The position numbers and the translations under genes were made by a program. From contig NZ_FZOL01000004.1 in assembly GCF_900188455.1 (NCBI RefSeq), positions 1-64,000 of the forward strand: DNA of 64,000 bases, in the 5' to 3' direction. The notes beneath the pieces are model-generated. The model was not told the origin of the DNA. It worked only from the letters and a program-made list of their open reading frames with translations, and did no database searches. Every line of letters begins with the position of its first letter. Within the stretch, counting starts at the first letter, position 1. The stretch comes from Pseudomonas japonica. GTDB taxonomy: Bacteria; Pseudomonadota; Gammaproteobacteria; Pseudomonadales; Pseudomonadaceae. Below, in pieces: positions 54,207 to 64,000 of the stretch.

Positions 54207-55047
54207 CGCCGACCAATGCAGGCCCTGAAGCAGAGTGATGCGGATGCCTGAACGGCCGCTGCGGCCAGCAATCCAGCGGCTTGGAATCCGCCACCGACTG
54301 GATCGCCGCCACCTCCAGCGCCTCGCGCTCGTCCAGCGGCGGCAGCAGGCCGGGCAGGCGACTGGCGAGCAAGGTCTTGCCGGTCCCGGGTGGGCCGCTG
54401 AACAGCAGGTTGTGCGCGCCGGCCGCGGCCACCAGCAGCGCACGCTTGGCGGCAATCTGACCTTGCACCTCGCTCAAATCCGGATAGGGCCGGGGATTGA
54501 GCAGCAACCCGTTGGCCCGATAAGGCTCCAGTGGCTGCTGTCCGCTGAAGTGCCCCACCAGCTCCAGCAAATGTCCCGCCGCATACACCACCAGTCCGGA
54601 CGCCATGCAGGCCTCCTCGGCGTTCTCCTTCGGCACCACCAGCGCCCGTCCGGCATCGCGGGCGGCGAGGGCGGCGGGCAGTACACCCTGCACCGGTCGT
54701 ACCGCGCCGGACAGCGCCAGTTCGCCCAGGCACTCCACCTTGTCCAGCGCCGCCAGCGGAAACTCGCCGTTGGCCGCCAGCAGCCCCAGGGCGATGGCCA
54801 GGTCGAAACGTCCACCATCCTTGGGCAGGTCCGCCGGGGCCAGGTTGAGGGTGATGCGCCGCTGGGGAAACTCCAGTTTCGAATTGACGATCGCACTGCG
54901 CACCCGGTCCTTGCTTTCCTTGACCGTGGCCTCCGGCAGGCCGACCAGCGTGAGGGTCGGCAAACCGTTGGCCAGATGCGCTTCGATGAGGACGGGCGGG
55001 GCCAGCACGCCCACCTGGGCGCGGCTGTGGACGAGGGCGAGGGACAT
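54202..55047 (-). pseudogene. comM: comM, N-terminal fragment cut by the transposon
   Basis: The fragment encodes residues 1-282 of ComM (MSLALVHSRAQVGVLAPPVL...), including Walker A GPPGTGKT at 218-225 and ending in FRHPHHSASGPALVGGG. Read-through adds CDIAQ and a stop inside the transposon end. Promoter and start are intact, so a truncated protein without Walker B could still be made. It continues at 28719-29374. Confidence 0.92.
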
Positions 55048-55211
55048 GAACACTCCATGATCGTTGCAGGGCTGCGTCGTGCGGCTTTGCAAGGATAGTG
55101 GCGGGTCCGTGGGGCGGACCGCGCAGAGTGCTTCGGCGTGTTTCCTCGGGGCGGAAGTGCGCGGGGTGTCGACGGTGGCCAGCGCCGGCGGCACTGGCCG
55201 CAGCGCAGCGC

Positions 55212-55475
55212 TTATTCGCTGGCGATGGGGTTCAGGCGTGCTTCCAGTTCTTCCACCTTGGCTTCCAGGGCTTCGAGGCGGGCGCGGGTGCGGGCGAGGA
55301 CGACCATCTGGCTGTCGAATTCCTCGCGGCTGACCAGGTCCAGTTTGCTGAAGCCGCTTTGCAGCAGGGCCCGGAACTGGTTCTCCAGTTCGCCACGCGG
55401 CTGTGCGCTGTCATTGCTGAACAGGCGCGAGGCCTGGTCGCTCAGGGCATCGAGAAAGGCTTTCGGCGCGAGCAT
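55212..55475 (-). CDS. ubiK: Ubiquinone biosynthesis accessory factor UbiK
   Basis: This is an 87-residue BMFP-domain protein (MLAPKAFLDALSDQASRLFS..., ending in the coiled coil LARTRARLEALEAKVEELEARL). UbiK trimerises and helps the Ubi enzymes work on hydrophobic intermediates. ATG 55475 has AGGAGC 7 bp upstream; longer upstream frames are not used. It is adjacent to comM and divergent from glnK, as in other pseudomonads. Confidence 0.87.
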   Translation of the reverse strand: MLAPKAFLDALSDQASRLFSNDSAQPRGELENQFRALLQSGFSKLDLVSREEFDSQMVVLARTRARLEALEAKVEELEARLNPIASE

Positions 55476-56225
<750 letters not shown>

Positions 56226-56265
56226 AAAAAGCCGCCCCAAACCCAACGCCCCAGGAGAAAACAAC

Positions 56266-57600
56266 ATGACTCTGCGTAAATTCGCAGGGCTAGGAGCCCT
56301 TTTGTCCCTCGTAATGCCTGCCCTGGCGCTGGCCGAGGAAACCACGGCGGCCGCGGCCCCTACCCTGAACTCCGGCGACACTGCCTGGATGCTCACGTCG
56401 ACGGCCCTGGTGCTGTTCATGACCATCCCCGGCCTGGCCCTGTTCTACGGCGGCATGGTGCGTTCCAAGAACGTCCTCTCGGTGATGATGCAGTGCTTCG
56501 CCATCACCGGCCTGATCAGTGTCCTCTGGGTGATCTACGGCTACAGCCTGGCGTTCGATACCACCGGTATGGAACAGGGCGTCACCAACTTCAATTCCTT
56601 CGTCGGCGGTCTGTCCAAGGCATTCCTTGCCGGCGTCACACCGTCCAGCCTGACCGCGGCCTTCCCGGAAGCGGTATTCATCGTCTTCCAGATGACCTTC
56701 GCCATCATCACCCCGGCGCTGATCGTCGGTGCCTTCGCCGAGCGCATGAAGTTCTCCGCGATGCTGGTGTTCATGGCCATCTGGTTCACCCTGGTCTACG
56801 CACCGATCGCGCACATGGTCTGGTCCGGTAACGGCGGCCTGATGTGGGACTGGGGCGTGCTGGACTTCGCGGGCGGCACCGTGGTGCACATCAACGCCGG
56901 TATCGCCGGTCTGGTCTGCTGCCTGGTGCTGGGCAAGCGCAAAGGCTTCCCGACCACCCCGATGGCCCCGCACAACCTCGGCTACACCCTGGTCGGCGCG
57001 GCCATGCTGTGGATCGGCTGGTTCGGCTTCAACGCCGGTTCCGCCGCTGCCGCCAACGGCACCGCCGGCATGGCCATGCTGGTGACCCAGATCGCCACCG
57101 CCGCCGCCGCGCTGGGCTGGATGTTCGCCGAGTGGATCACCCACGGCAAACCGAGCGCACTGGGCATCGCCTCGGGTGTGGTCGCCGGCCTGGTCGCCAT
57201 CACCCCGGCTGCCGGTACCGTCGGCCCGATGGGCGCGCTGGTGATCGGTCTGGTTTCCGGTGTGATCTGCTTCTTCTGCGCCACCAGCCTGAAGCGCAAG
57301 CTGGGCTATGACGACTCGCTGGATGCCTTTGGCGTGCACGGTGTCGGCGGTATCGTCGGCGCGATCCTCACCGGCGTGTTCGCGGCTCCGGTCCTGGGCG
57401 GCTTCGGCACCGTCACCGACATCGCCGCGCAAGTCTGGATCCAGGCCAAGGGCGTCGGCTTCACCGTGATCTACACCGCCATCGTCACCTACGTGATCCT
57501 GAAAGTCCTGGACGTAGTGATGGGGCTGCGTGTGAACGAAGAAGAAGAATCGGTCGGTCTCGACCTGGCACAACACAACGAGCGCGGCTACAACCTGTAA
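56266..57600 (+). CDS. amtB: Ammonium transporter AmtB
   Basis: This 444-residue protein has a cleavable signal (MTLRKFAGLGALLSLVMPAL, cleavage near ALA) and then eleven hydrophobic helices. Conserved blocks include ALFYGGMVRSKNVLS, LVYAPIAHMVWSGNGGLM, VHINAGIAGLVCCLVLGKR and GVHGVGGIVGAILTGVF, which hold the pore histidines. It moves ammonium into the cell and is blocked by GlnK. It has a strong terminator 19 bp downstream. Co-transcription with glnK is expected. Confidence 0.95.
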   Translation: MTLRKFAGLGALLSLVMPALALAEETTAAAAPTLNSGDTAWMLTSTALVLFMTIPGLALFYGGMVRSKNVLSVMMQCFAITGLISVLWVIYGYSLAFDTTGMEQGVTNFNSFVGGLSKAFLAGVTPSSLTAAFPEAVFIVFQMTFAIITPALIVGAFAERMKFSAMLVFMAIWFTLVYAPIAHMVWSGNGGLMWDWGVLDFAGGTVVHINAGIAGLVCCLVLGKRKGFPTTPMAPHNLGYTLVGAAMLWIGWFGFNAGSAAAANGTAGMAMLVTQIATAAAALGWMFAEWITHGKPSALGIASGVVAGLVAITPAAGTVGPMGALVIGLVSGVICFFCATSLKRKLGYDDSLDAFGVHGVGGIVGAILTGVFAAPVLGGFGTVTDIAAQVWIQAKGVGFTVIYTAIVTYVILKVLDVVMGLRVNEEEESVGLDLAQHNERGYNL

Positions 57601-57618
57601 CCCGCCGAGAAAAAACTT

Positions 57619-57641
57619 GCCCGGTTCGCCGGGCATTTTTT
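57619..57641 (+). terminator. Rho-independent terminator after amtB
   Basis: GCCCGG-TTCG-CCGGGC is followed by ATTTTTTC. The UUCG tetraloop makes a very stable hairpin. Confidence 0.85.
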
Positions 57642-58066
57642 CGTCCCGATTTTGCCTCTCTGGCAGCACGCAAACGGTTTTTCGCCGCAGGTTCATCCCT
57701 GATGGAATGGGTCTGCGATTGTCGGCGGAAAACTTACAGTCTTCAGGGCGTTTTAGGCACTTTGCTTTTTCATCGGGCACGCTAGAATGCGCGCCGTGGG
57801 GTGATGATGGCCTGTTCACACACTTCATGGCCCTTTGCTAGGCTTGCTGATGAGCGAGCCGGTTGGCAGGGACTGGCCGGTGCTTTTGAACCGGCGGCTC
57901 TTTATTCGGTCAGGCTCTGAGGAGCCTGCACAGCGTTCGTCAGGTGAAGCGGCGGGCGCTCCGATCATGGGTGACTCGTGACCCCGTGATCTTTCTCCAG
58001 CGGTCGTAAACCTCTACGGCAACTGGTCTATAACTAATCTGCTTTTCGCAAGTCATGAGGTAGAAC
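57642..58066. promoter_or_regulatory. Long upstream region of sutA
   Basis: About 425 bp separate the amtB terminator from sutA. A possible sigma70 promoter lies near 57760-57790 (TTTGCT, then TAGAAT about 16 bp later). That would give a leader near 280 nt, long enough for control at the RNA level. Only GAGGT directly before the sutA ATG is clear. No gene is supported inside. Confidence 0.45.
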
Positions 58067-58390
58067 ATGAGCGACGACGATCTGGAAAACGATGACCTCG
58101 AAGTGGGCGACGACGAAGAGGGTGATGAAGGCCTTGAAGCGGCGGCGGACGACGTAGCCGACGACAGCGGCGATGACAGCCCGGCTCCCGCGGCCAAGGG
58201 CAAGTCCAAGGCGGCGGTCTCGGTCGACGAGATGCCGAGCATGGAAGCCAAGCAGAAGGAGCGCGACGCGCTCGCCAAGGCCATGGAAGATTTCCTGGCC
58301 CGTGGTGGCAAGGTGCAGGAAGTCGAAGCCAATGTGGTTGCCGACCCGCCCAAGAAGCCCGACAACAAGTACGGCAGCCGTCCTATCTGA
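58067..58390 (+). CDS. sutA: SutA, RNA-polymerase-binding slow-growth regulator
   Basis: The 107-residue protein is extremely acidic at the start (MSDDDLENDDLEVGDDEEGD...), followed by an Ala/Lys linker, a helical core (MPSMEAKQKERDALAKAMED, FLARGGKVQEVEANVVADPP) and a KPDNKYGSRPI tail. This is the layout of P. aeruginosa SutA, a largely disordered protein that contacts RNA polymerase and supports transcription of housekeeping genes in slow growth. GAGGT lies 7 bp before the ATG. A terminator follows directly. Position near amtB agrees with the PA14 gene order. Confidence 0.87.
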   Translation: MSDDDLENDDLEVGDDEEGDEGLEAAADDVADDSGDDSPAPAAKGKSKAAVSVDEMPSMEAKQKERDALAKAMEDFLARGGKVQEVEANVVADPPKKPDNKYGSRPI

Positions 58391-58403
58391 GGCCGCTGTG
58401 ACG

Positions 58404-58433
58404 AAAAAGCCCGCCATTGCAGCGGGCTTTTTT
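58404..58433 (+). terminator. Rho-independent terminator after sutA
   Basis: AAAAAGCCCGC-CATTGCA-GCGGGCTTTTTT is a symmetric hairpin with A and T tracts, likely bidirectional. It also lies beyond the 3' end of the HAD gene on the other strand. Confidence 0.87.
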
Positions 58434-58449
58434 GCGTCTTGGTTTCGCT

Positions 58450-58509
58450 CGCGTCATCGCGGGCAACGCCCGCTCCCACAACGTTCGCGGGCGCCTGCAG
58501 CGTGTGGGA
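58450..58509. repeat. REP-like degenerate inverted repeat
   Basis: GCGGGCAACGCCCGCTCCCACAACG and a partial inverted mate with GTGTGGGAGCTGC lie between the sutA terminator and the HAD gene. It is related to, but more degenerate than, the other REP pairs. Confidence 0.55.
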
Positions 58510-58520
58510 GCTGCTGCGGC

Positions 58521-59216
58521 TCAGCGCCAGCCCGCGAGAACGTCGGGCAGTTGCGACAGCCGCTGTATTTCCGCATCCGGCCGGCCTTCGGCTTCCCACG
58601 TCTTGCCCTGCGGGTTGAACCACACCGCGCGCAGGCCGGCGCGCTGGGCGCCGGCGATGTCGTCACCGGGGTGGTCGCCGATGTGCACGGCGGCAGCGGC
58701 CTCGACCTCTCCCTGGCGCAACGCTTCGAGGAACGGCGCCGGGTCCGGCTTGCCGATGCCCAGGTCTTCGGCGCACAGGGCGAATTTGAAGTAGTCGGCC
58801 AGGCCCAGGCGGCGCACATCGGCATTGCCGTTGGTGACCACGCCGAGGGTGTAGTGGCGGCGCAGCAGTTCCAGCACCGGCTGCACCTCGGGGAAGATCT
58901 CCAACTGGTGACGGGCGTGGAGGAACACCTCGAAGCCTTCGTTGGCCAGTTCGCGGGCGTGGGCCTCGCTGTAGCCGACTTCTTCCAGGGCATGGAACAG
59001 CACGCGCCGGCGCAGGGCGCTGATGCGGTGCTTGAGACCGGGTTCAGCCTGCACCACGCGCTCGCGAATGGTGTACAGGTGCTCCACCGGCACCGCGCCG
59101 AGGCTGGGAGCGTTGGCCGCCAGCCAGTCGCGCAGAACGGCCTCGGCACTGACGATCACCGGCGCGGTGTCCCACAGGGTGTCGTCGAGGTCGAAGGTAA
59201 TCAGCTGAATACTCAT
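58521..59216 (-). CDS. HAD-superfamily phosphatase (YigB-like)
   Basis: This 231-residue HAD hydrolase has the nucleophile motif FDLDDTLWD (D9, D11), motif II VVTNGN, a Lys in [10 protein letters not shown] and motif [12 protein letters not shown]. The alpha-helical C1 cap lies about 20-90. YigB of E. coli removes phosphate from FMN and a riboflavin intermediate; the substrate here is inferred from gene order (xerC-HAD) shared with that locus. Its ATG overlaps the xerC stop (ATGA). Confidence 0.85.
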   Translation of the reverse strand: MSIQLITFDLDDTLWDTAPVIVSAEAVLRDWLAANAPSLGAVPVEHLYTIRERVVQAEPGLKHRISALRRRVLFHALEEVGYSEAHARELANEGFEVFLHARHQLEIFPEVQPVLELLRRHYTLGVVTNGNADVRRLGLADYFKFALCAEDLGIGKPDPAPFLEALRQGEVEAAAAVHIGDHPGDDIAGAQRAGLRAVWFNPQGKTWEAEGRPDAEIQRLSQLPDVLAGWR

Positions 59217-60112
59217 GAGTCGCCGCCTTTACTGCGTTTGGCACGAGGATGCGCGCTGTCGTAGACCGCCGCAAGGTGCTGGAAATCGAGGTGGGTGTAG
59301 ATCTGGGTGGTCTTGATGTCGGCGTGGCCAAGCATTTCCTGGACCGCGCGCAGGTCCTGGGACGACTCCAGCAGGTGACTGGCGAAGGAGTGCCGGAGCA
59401 TGTGCGGATGGAGGTTCTGGCCCAGTTCGCGCTCGCCGGCGGCCTTGACCCGCTTCTGGATGGCCCGTGGGCCAAGTCGCTGCCCTTGCTGGCTGACGAA
59501 CACGGCACCGTCCGCGGGGTTGCTCAGGGTACGTAGTGCCAGCCATTGTTCCAGCGCTTCGCGGGCCTTGCGGCCGACGGGCAGGACGCGGGTCTTGCTG
59601 CCCTTGCCGTGGACCTGGACCAGCCCGGCGGGCAGGTCGAGCTGTTCGAGGTCGAGGCTGGTCAGTTCGGAAAGGCGCAGCCCGGAGGAATAGAACAGTT
59701 CGAGAATCGCCTGATCGCGACGGGCGAGGAAGTCGTCCTCCACACCGCCCTCCAGAAGCTGCAGGGCACGGTCGGTGTCCAGTGCCCGCGGCAGACGCCG
59801 TTCGCCCTTGGGGGCGGACAGGCCATTGGCCGGATCGTGATCGCAGATGCCTTCGCGGTTCAGGTAGCGGTAGAAGCCGCGCACCGCCGAGAGCAGGCGT
59901 GCCAGGCTGCGCGACGACTGGCCCTGATGATGACGACGGGCGATGAACTGACGCAGGTGCTGGATCTGCAGGGTTTTCCAGTCACTGATGCCCGCGGTGG
60001 CGCAATACGCGAGGACGCTGTCGAGGTCGCGGCGGTAGGCCAGCTGGGTGTGCTCGGACATCTGGCGTTCGCTGCGCAGGTGCGCGCAGAACGCCTCCAG
60101 CTGGCGTTCCAT
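59213..60112 (-). CDS. xerC: Tyrosine recombinase XerC
   Basis: This 299-residue enzyme resolves chromosome dimers at dif together with XerD. The catalytic set is complete: R146 (SSGLRLSEL), K170 ([11 protein letters not shown]), H237-x-x-R240 (HMLRHSFA), H263 ([10 protein letters not shown]) and Y272 (IYTHLDF). The gene sits in the conserved dapF-DUF484-xerC-HAD cluster. Its start ATG and the stop of DUF484 overlap as TGATG, and its stop overlaps the HAD start. Confidence 0.94.
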   Translation of the reverse strand: MERQLEAFCAHLRSERQMSEHTQLAYRRDLDSVLAYCATAGISDWKTLQIQHLRQFIARRHHQGQSSRSLARLLSAVRGFYRYLNREGICDHDPANGLSAPKGERRLPRALDTDRALQLLEGGVEDDFLARRDQAILELFYSSGLRLSELTSLDLEQLDLPAGLVQVHGKGSKTRVLPVGRKAREALEQWLALRTLSNPADGAVFVSQQGQRLGPRAIQKRVKAAGERELGQNLHPHMLRHSFASHLLESSQDLRAVQEMLGHADIKTTQIYTHLDFQHLAAVYDSAHPRAKRSKGGDS

Positions 60113-60849
60113 CAGCGCACCGGGCGCAGGGTCTGGGTCAGGCGCGGCACCACGCGGCCGAGGACTTCGGCGATATAGCCGAGGAACAGGGTGCCGACAC
60201 TGCTCTTGTAGTGATGCGGGTCGCGGCTGCCGAGCGCCAGCACACCGTGCAGCCCCTGATGCTCAAGGGCCGCCACCGCGCTGGAGGCGACTTCCTTGCG
60301 CTGTGCCTCGCCGAACAGGAAATCCAGCTCATGGTCGCGCAGGTTGCCGCTGACGGTCTTGCCGCCGCCGAGCAGTCCGCCGATGGCCTGCTGGGCCTCG
60401 CCGTTGCTGACCCAGCGGCCTACCGGCGCTGCGTTCTCGCCGAACAGGATGAGGCTGACGAAGGGCACCTGGAAATCCTGGCGCAGACGATCTTCCACGG
60501 CCATGACCACGGCTTCGAGGTTGTCGGCGTCGAGCAGGTCGAGGATCAGGCGGCGGGTCTTGTCGAACAGCCGGTCGTTGTCGCGGGCGACATCCATCAG
60601 GTGCGAGAGGCGGTGGCGCATCTCGATGTTGCGATCGCGCAGCAGCGTCAGCTGGCGCTCCACCAGCGACACGCTGTCGCCGCGCTGGTGGGGAATGAGC
60701 ATGTCGAGCAACAGGTCGTCATGTTCGGCGAAGAAGGTGGGGTGGGCACGCAAGTAGGCGGCCACGGCCTCGGCCCCGACGTCGGGCGTGGAGCCCTCCA
60801 CGAGGTTCTCGTCGGGTTCCGCGGCTGGCGCCTGGGGCTGATCGGTCAT
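60112..60849 (-). CDS. DUF484 protein between dapF and xerC
   Basis: This 245-residue DUF484-family protein is acidic at the N-terminus ([20 protein letters not shown]...). A helical region ([20 protein letters not shown]) follows, then a GAF-like C-terminal half ([40 protein letters not shown]). ATG 60849 is chosen over an ATG three codons upstream. The role is unknown, but gene order with dapF and xerC is widespread in gammaproteobacteria. Confidence 0.85.
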   Translation of the reverse strand: MTDQPQAPAAEPDENLVEGSTPDVGAEAVAAYLRAHPTFFAEHDDLLLDMLIPHQRGDSVSLVERQLTLLRDRNIEMRHRLSHLMDVARDNDRLFDKTRRLILDLLDADNLEAVVMAVEDRLRQDFQVPFVSLILFGENAAPVGRWVSNGEAQQAIGGLLGGGKTVSGNLRDHELDFLFGEAQRKEVASSAVAALEHQGLHGVLALGSRDPHHYKSSVGTLFLGYIAEVLGRVVPRLTQTLRPVR

Positions 60850-60862
60850 GGCTGGCACTCAC

Positions 60863-61693
60863 TCATAGACGAACCTGTCCTTCATACACTCGCACGGCAG
60901 GGCCGGTCATCATCACCGGCGTGCCCGGACCACCCCATTCGATGGACAGGCGTCCGCCGGGCAGGTCGAGGAGCAGCGGCGAATCCATCCAGCCCTGGCT
61001 GATGGCGGCCACCGCGGCGGCGCAGGCGCCGGTACCGCAGGCCTGGGTTTCCCCAGCGCCGCGCTCCCAGACGCGCAGTTGCGCGCGATGCCGGTCGATG
61101 ACCTGGAGAAAGCCGACGTTGACCCGCTGCGGGAAGCGCGGGTGGTGTTCGATCCGCGGGCCGAGGTCGTGGACCGGTGCGGCGTTGATGTCATCGACGC
61201 GCAGCACGGCGTGGGGGTTGCCCATGGACACCGCGGCCAGCTCGACGGTCTGTCCATCGACTTCCAGCGGGTAGCTCAGGGCCTGGGCCGGTGCCTGGAA
61301 CGGGATTTCCGCCGGGACCAGGCGTGGCGGACCCATGTCGACGCAGATCTGCCCGTCGTTGCGCACGTCCAGTTCGATGATGCCGCCCTTGGTCTCGACG
61401 CGGATGCGCTTCTTCGCGGTCAGGCGCTTGTCCAGCACGAAGCGGGCGAAGCAGCGCGCGCCGTTGCCGCACTGTTCCACTTCGGAGCCGTCGGAATTGA
61501 AGATGCGGTAGCGGAAGTCCACTTCCGGATTGCTTGGCGCCTCGACGATCAGCAACTGGTCGAAGCCGATCCCGGTATGGCGGTCGCCCCACTGTTTGGC
61601 GTGTTTGGGCTGGATATGCGCGTGCTGGCTGACCAGGTCGAGGACCATGAAGTCGTTGCCCAGGCCGTGCATCTTGGTAAAACGCAAAAGCAT
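60863..61693 (-). CDS. dapF: Diaminopimelate epimerase
   Basis: This 276-residue racemase converts LL- to meso-diaminopimelate for lysine and peptidoglycan. The catalytic cysteines are C75 ([11 protein letters not shown]) and C219 ([13 protein letters not shown]). The N-terminus [20 protein letters not shown] is typical. It begins 4 bp after lysA ends, so the two are one operon. Confidence 0.95.
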   Translation of the reverse strand: MLLRFTKMHGLGNDFMVLDLVSQHAHIQPKHAKQWGDRHTGIGFDQLLIVEAPSNPEVDFRYRIFNSDGSEVEQCGNGARCFARFVLDKRLTAKKRIRVETKGGIIELDVRNDGQICVDMGPPRLVPAEIPFQAPAQALSYPLEVDGQTVELAAVSMGNPHAVLRVDDINAAPVHDLGPRIEHHPRFPQRVNVGFLQVIDRHRAQLRVWERGAGETQACGTGACAAAVAAISQGWMDSPLLLDLPGGRLSIEWGGPGTPVMMTGPAVRVYEGQVRL

Positions 61694-61697
61694 CGTG

Positions 61698-62945
61698 TCA
61701 CTCCGGCAGCAGGCTTTCGCCGGCGAACAGCTCGGCTACGGTCTCGCGGCGGCGCACTTCGAAAGCCTGGTCGCCATCGACCAGCACTTCGGCGCTGCGG
61801 CCACGGGTGTTGTAGTTGGAGCTCATGACGAAACCATAGGCGCCCGCGGAGCGAACGGCCAGCAGGTCGCCTTCGGCCAGGTTCAGGGTGCGGTCCTTGG
61901 CGAGGAAGTCGCCGGTCTCGCAGATCGGGCCGACCACGTCGTAGGTGCGCGGCTCGCCGTCTCGCGGTTGTACGGCGCTGACGTCCATCCAGGCCTGGTA
62001 CAGGGCCGGGCGGATCAGGTCGTTCATCGCCGCGTCGACGATGGCGAAGTCCTTGTGCTCGGTGTGCTTGAGGTATTCCACGCGGGTCAGCAGCACGCCG
62101 GCGTTGGCCACGATATGCCGGCCCGGTTCGAAGACCAGGGCCAGGTCGCGCTCGCCCAGGCGTTCGCGCACGGCCTTGATGTAGTCGCCGGCCAGTGGCG
62201 GCTGCTCATCGCGGTAGCGCACGCCGAGACCGCCCCCCAGGTCGAGGTGGTTGAGCAGGATGCCGCAGTCGCCGAGGCGGTCGACCAGCATCAGGATGCG
62301 GTCGAGGGCGTCGAGGAAGGGTTCCAGCGAGGTCAGTTGCGAACCGATGTGGCAGTCGACGCCGACCACTTCCAGGTTCGGCAACTGTGCGGCGCGGATG
62401 TACACCTCTTCGGCATCGGCGATGGCGATGCCGAACTTGTTCTCCTTGAGACCGGTGGAGATGTACGGGTGGGTGCCGGCATCGACGTCCGGGTTGACCC
62501 GCAGCGACACCGGAGCGCGCACGCCCATCTCCGCGGCGACCTGTTGCAGGCGCTCCAGTTCCTCGGTGGATTCGACGTTGAAGCAGTGCACGCCGACCTC
62601 GAGGGCGCGGCGCATGTCCGCGCGGGTCTTGCCGACGCCGGAGAAGACCACCCGATCGGCCCGTCCGCCCGCGGCCAGGACGCGTTCCAGCTCACCGCCG
62701 GAGACGATGTCGAAGCCCGCGCCGAGGCGTGCCAGGACGTTCAGCACGCCCAGGTTGGAGTTGGCCTTGACCGCGAAGCAGACCAGGTGCGAAGTGCCCT
62801 GCAGGGCATCGGCGTAACTGCGGTACTGGGCCTCGATATGGGCCCGGGAGTACACGTAGGTCGGTGTGCCGAAGCGTTCGGCGATCGCCGACAGGCCTAC
62901 ACCCTCCGCGAACAGCTCGCCGTCGCGGTAGTTGAAAGCGTCCAT
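61698..62945 (-). CDS. lysA: Diaminopimelate decarboxylase
   Basis: This 415-residue PLP enzyme performs the last step of lysine synthesis. Lys60 in [13 protein letters not shown] holds the cofactor, [12 protein letters not shown] and [11 protein letters not shown] bind it, and [14 protein letters not shown] carries the active-site cysteine of the partner subunit. It follows lppL by 9 bp and precedes dapF by 4 bp, all co-directional. Confidence 0.95.
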   Translation of the reverse strand: MDAFNYRDGELFAEGVGLSAIAERFGTPTYVYSRAHIEAQYRSYADALQGTSHLVCFAVKANSNLGVLNVLARLGAGFDIVSGGELERVLAAGGRADRVVFSGVGKTRADMRRALEVGVHCFNVESTEELERLQQVAAEMGVRAPVSLRVNPDVDAGTHPYISTGLKENKFGIAIADAEEVYIRAAQLPNLEVVGVDCHIGSQLTSLEPFLDALDRILMLVDRLGDCGILLNHLDLGGGLGVRYRDEQPPLAGDYIKAVRERLGERDLALVFEPGRHIVANAGVLLTRVEYLKHTEHKDFAIVDAAMNDLIRPALYQAWMDVSAVQPRDGEPRTYDVVGPICETGDFLAKDRTLNLAEGDLLAVRSAGAYGFVMSSNYNTRGRSAEVLVDGDQAFEVRRRETVAELFAGESLLPE

Positions 62946-62954
62946 CGGGATTCC

Positions 62955-63092
62955 TTACCGGTGCTGGTGCGATTGCGACTTCTTGCCGTCCTTGCTGTCG
63001 TCAGGAAGGTACAGGGGGCCTTTTTGACCGCAGGCGGAAACAAGGCAGGCAACCGCGACGAGCGCCGCGAGGGAGGAAATCAGGCGCTTCAT
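62955..63092 (-). CDS. lppL: Small lipoprotein LppL (LptM/YifL-like)
   Basis: This 45-residue lipoprotein is [20 protein letters not shown], then [12 protein letters not shown] and a His/Lys-rich tail. The lipobox LVSA-C gives a lipidated Cys21, and [10 protein letters not shown] is the family hallmark. E. coli YifL (LptM) assists assembly of the LPS translocon; whether this one does is inferred. It is the first gene of the lppL-lysA-dapF cluster. Confidence 0.88.
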   Translation of the reverse strand: MKRLISSLAALVAVACLVSACGQKGPLYLPDDSKDGKKSQSHQHR

Positions 63093-63279
63093 GGCGAAAT
63101 CCTTTGATTTAAGCAGTATTGCGCCGGAGTATACCGAGCGTCCGGCGCCTTGCCTATGTAGCCGGTCAGCCGTCGGGCGGTGCGTCCGGGTGGCACGACG
63201 TTTGTCTTTGCATTCACGGCGAAGCGCTCGTATCTTGCCCGGCTTGCGTGTTGAGCAGACATTTTTCGAGGTTCCTGCA

Positions 63280-63612
63280 ATGAGTTTGAGCGAAGCGCGT
63301 TTTCACGATCTGGTAGACGCGACCCAACAGGCACTGGAAGACCTGTTCGATGAAAGCGACCTGGACCTGGACATGGAAAATTCGGCCGGCGTGCTGACCG
63401 TCAAGTTCGATGATGGCGCCCAGCTGATCTTCAGCCGTCAGGAACCGCTGCGCCAGTTGTGGCTGGCCGACCGTTCCGGCGGCTTCCACTTCGACTACGA
63501 CGAAGAAAACGGCAAGTGGATCTGCGAGAAGACCGAGGAACTGCTGGGCGAGATGCTCGAACGCATCGTCTGGGAGCGTGCCGGCGAGAAGCTCGATTTC
63601 GAAGAGATCTGA
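63280..63612 (+). CDS. cyaY: Frataxin-like iron-binding protein CyaY
   Basis: The 110-residue acidic protein [20 protein letters not shown]... has the frataxin acidic helix ([20 protein letters not shown]) and beta-sheet motifs ([38 protein letters not shown]). It modulates iron-sulphur cluster assembly. ATG 63280 is used, as the longer upstream frame is unlike the family. It is divergent from lppL-lysA. Confidence 0.93.
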   Translation: MSLSEARFHDLVDATQQALEDLFDESDLDLDMENSAGVLTVKFDDGAQLIFSRQEPLRQLWLADRSGGFHFDYDEENGKWICEKTEELLGEMLERIVWERAGEKLDFEEI

Positions 63613-63613
63613 G

Positions 63614-63835
63614 ATGAGCAGCGAAGTCCGCCCGCCCAAGCCGCTGTACAGCAACGTCAGCCCCGCGGTGCCGTCGCCGTGCATCGGCACCTGCCGCCTG
63701 GATGAGGCGCGGGTGTGCATCGGCTGTTTCCGGCATGTCGAGGATATTCGCCAGTGGCGTGCGGCGGATGACCAGCGGCGGCGGGAGATTGTTGCGCAGG
63801 CGGATGTGAGGCGATTGGCAGCCTGCGCCTCCTGA
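63614..63835 (+). CDS. DUF1289 small cysteine-rich protein
   Basis: The 73-residue protein has PSPCIGTCRLDEARVCIGCFRHVEDI, the DUF1289 signature with four cysteines likely to bind metal, and a helical C-terminus (RRREIVAQADVRRL). It starts 1 bp after the cyaY stop, so it is probably translated from the same message. Its function is unknown, though the family often lies beside metal or Fe-S genes. Confidence 0.88.
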   Translation: MSSEVRPPKPLYSNVSPAVPSPCIGTCRLDEARVCIGCFRHVEDIRQWRAADDQRRREIVAQADVRRLAACAS

Positions 63836-63861
63836 TCGGAGGTTCGGGCCTGCTCTGCAGG

Positions 63862-63952
63862 CCTTCGCGAGCAAGCTCGCTCCCACAAGATGAGGTGCCG
63901 ATCCTGCTGCTGTGGGAGCGAGCTTGCTCGCGAAGGACCGCAGCGCGGTCCC
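63862..63952. repeat. REP-type inverted repeat pair at the right edge
   Basis: CCTTCGCGAGCAAGCTCGCTCCCAC and its inverse (GTGGGAGCGAGCTTGCTCG...) are separated by ~25 bp. This is the GCAAGCTCGC variety, also represented at 24714-24818. Confidence 0.8.
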
Positions 63953-64000
63953 GGTGGGCCCTTGAGTATTTACCCTGCTGTGGTAGTGTCAGCCCATCCC

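Noticed and set aside
61530..63107. Long + strand frame opposite lysA
   Set aside because: Shadow of lysA, which has all PLP-enzyme motifs on the minus strand.

Overview
The window is chromosomal DNA from a Pseudomonas of the fluorescens/putida lineage. The backbone is GC-rich and carries a run of genes familiar from near the Pseudomonas origin: xpt, rep, a GGDEF/EAL protein, a MATE pump, hglS, amaB, amaA, comM, ubiK, glnK-amtB, sutA, a HAD phosphatase gene, xerC, a DUF484 gene, dapF, lysA, lppL and cyaY. Bright inverted-repeat (REP-type) elements of the 'GTAGGAGCG..GCGGTCC' kind punctuate it.

Region 1 (1-13.3 kb) holds the N-terminal 2.7 kb-codon part of a giant LapA-type repeat adhesin on the minus strand, running off the left edge. 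It is divergent from its type I secretion operon lapE-lapB-lapC. The adhesin has the N-terminal retention module and a TAAG motif at residues 107-110 matching the LapG cleavage site. A FleQ-like box sits in the divergent promoter. Region 2 (13.5-28.7 kb) is core: purine salvage, a Rep helicase, a c-di-GMP phosphodiesterase, a MATE pump, and the D-lysine/pipecolate genes with two LysR regulators, then an MscS channel with a cyclic-nucleotide-type sensor domain and two small genes.

Region 3 (29375-54201) is a 24.8 kb Tn7-like transposon inserted into comM. It splits comM into a C-terminal piece (28719-29374) and an N-terminal piece (54202-55047). Terminal inverted repeats begin TGTGACATTGCG. 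The 5-bp flanks are ACCAG and ACCAC, an imperfect duplication. The core genes tnsA-tnsB-tnsC-tniQ plus a zinc-finger protein are tightly overlapped, and a TnsE-like gene faces them. The cargo is a mosaic: small unknown genes, a decayed methyltransferase start, a secreted protein, a proteasome-beta-like Ntn hydrolase, IS66 and DUF4238 remnants, an AT-rich MauG-type di-haem peroxidase operon, and a likely defence locus. That locus has three co-directional genes (PRTase-like, ORC/CDC6-like ATPase, unknown alpha/beta protein) converging on a SIR2-N6-adenine methyltransferase pair with a divergent HTH regulator. HigA-like and HigB-like genes lie tail to tail near the right end. The PRTase-ORC-unknown module plus the MTase-SIR2 unit is the best candidate for an uncharacterised system.

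Region 4 (55.2-63.8 kb) is core again: ubiK, a sigma54-type promoter ahead of glnK-amtB, sutA, then the minus-strand lppL-lysA-dapF-DUF484-xerC-HAD cluster, and cyaY with a DUF1289 gene at the right edge. No tRNA, rRNA or CRISPR array was seen.
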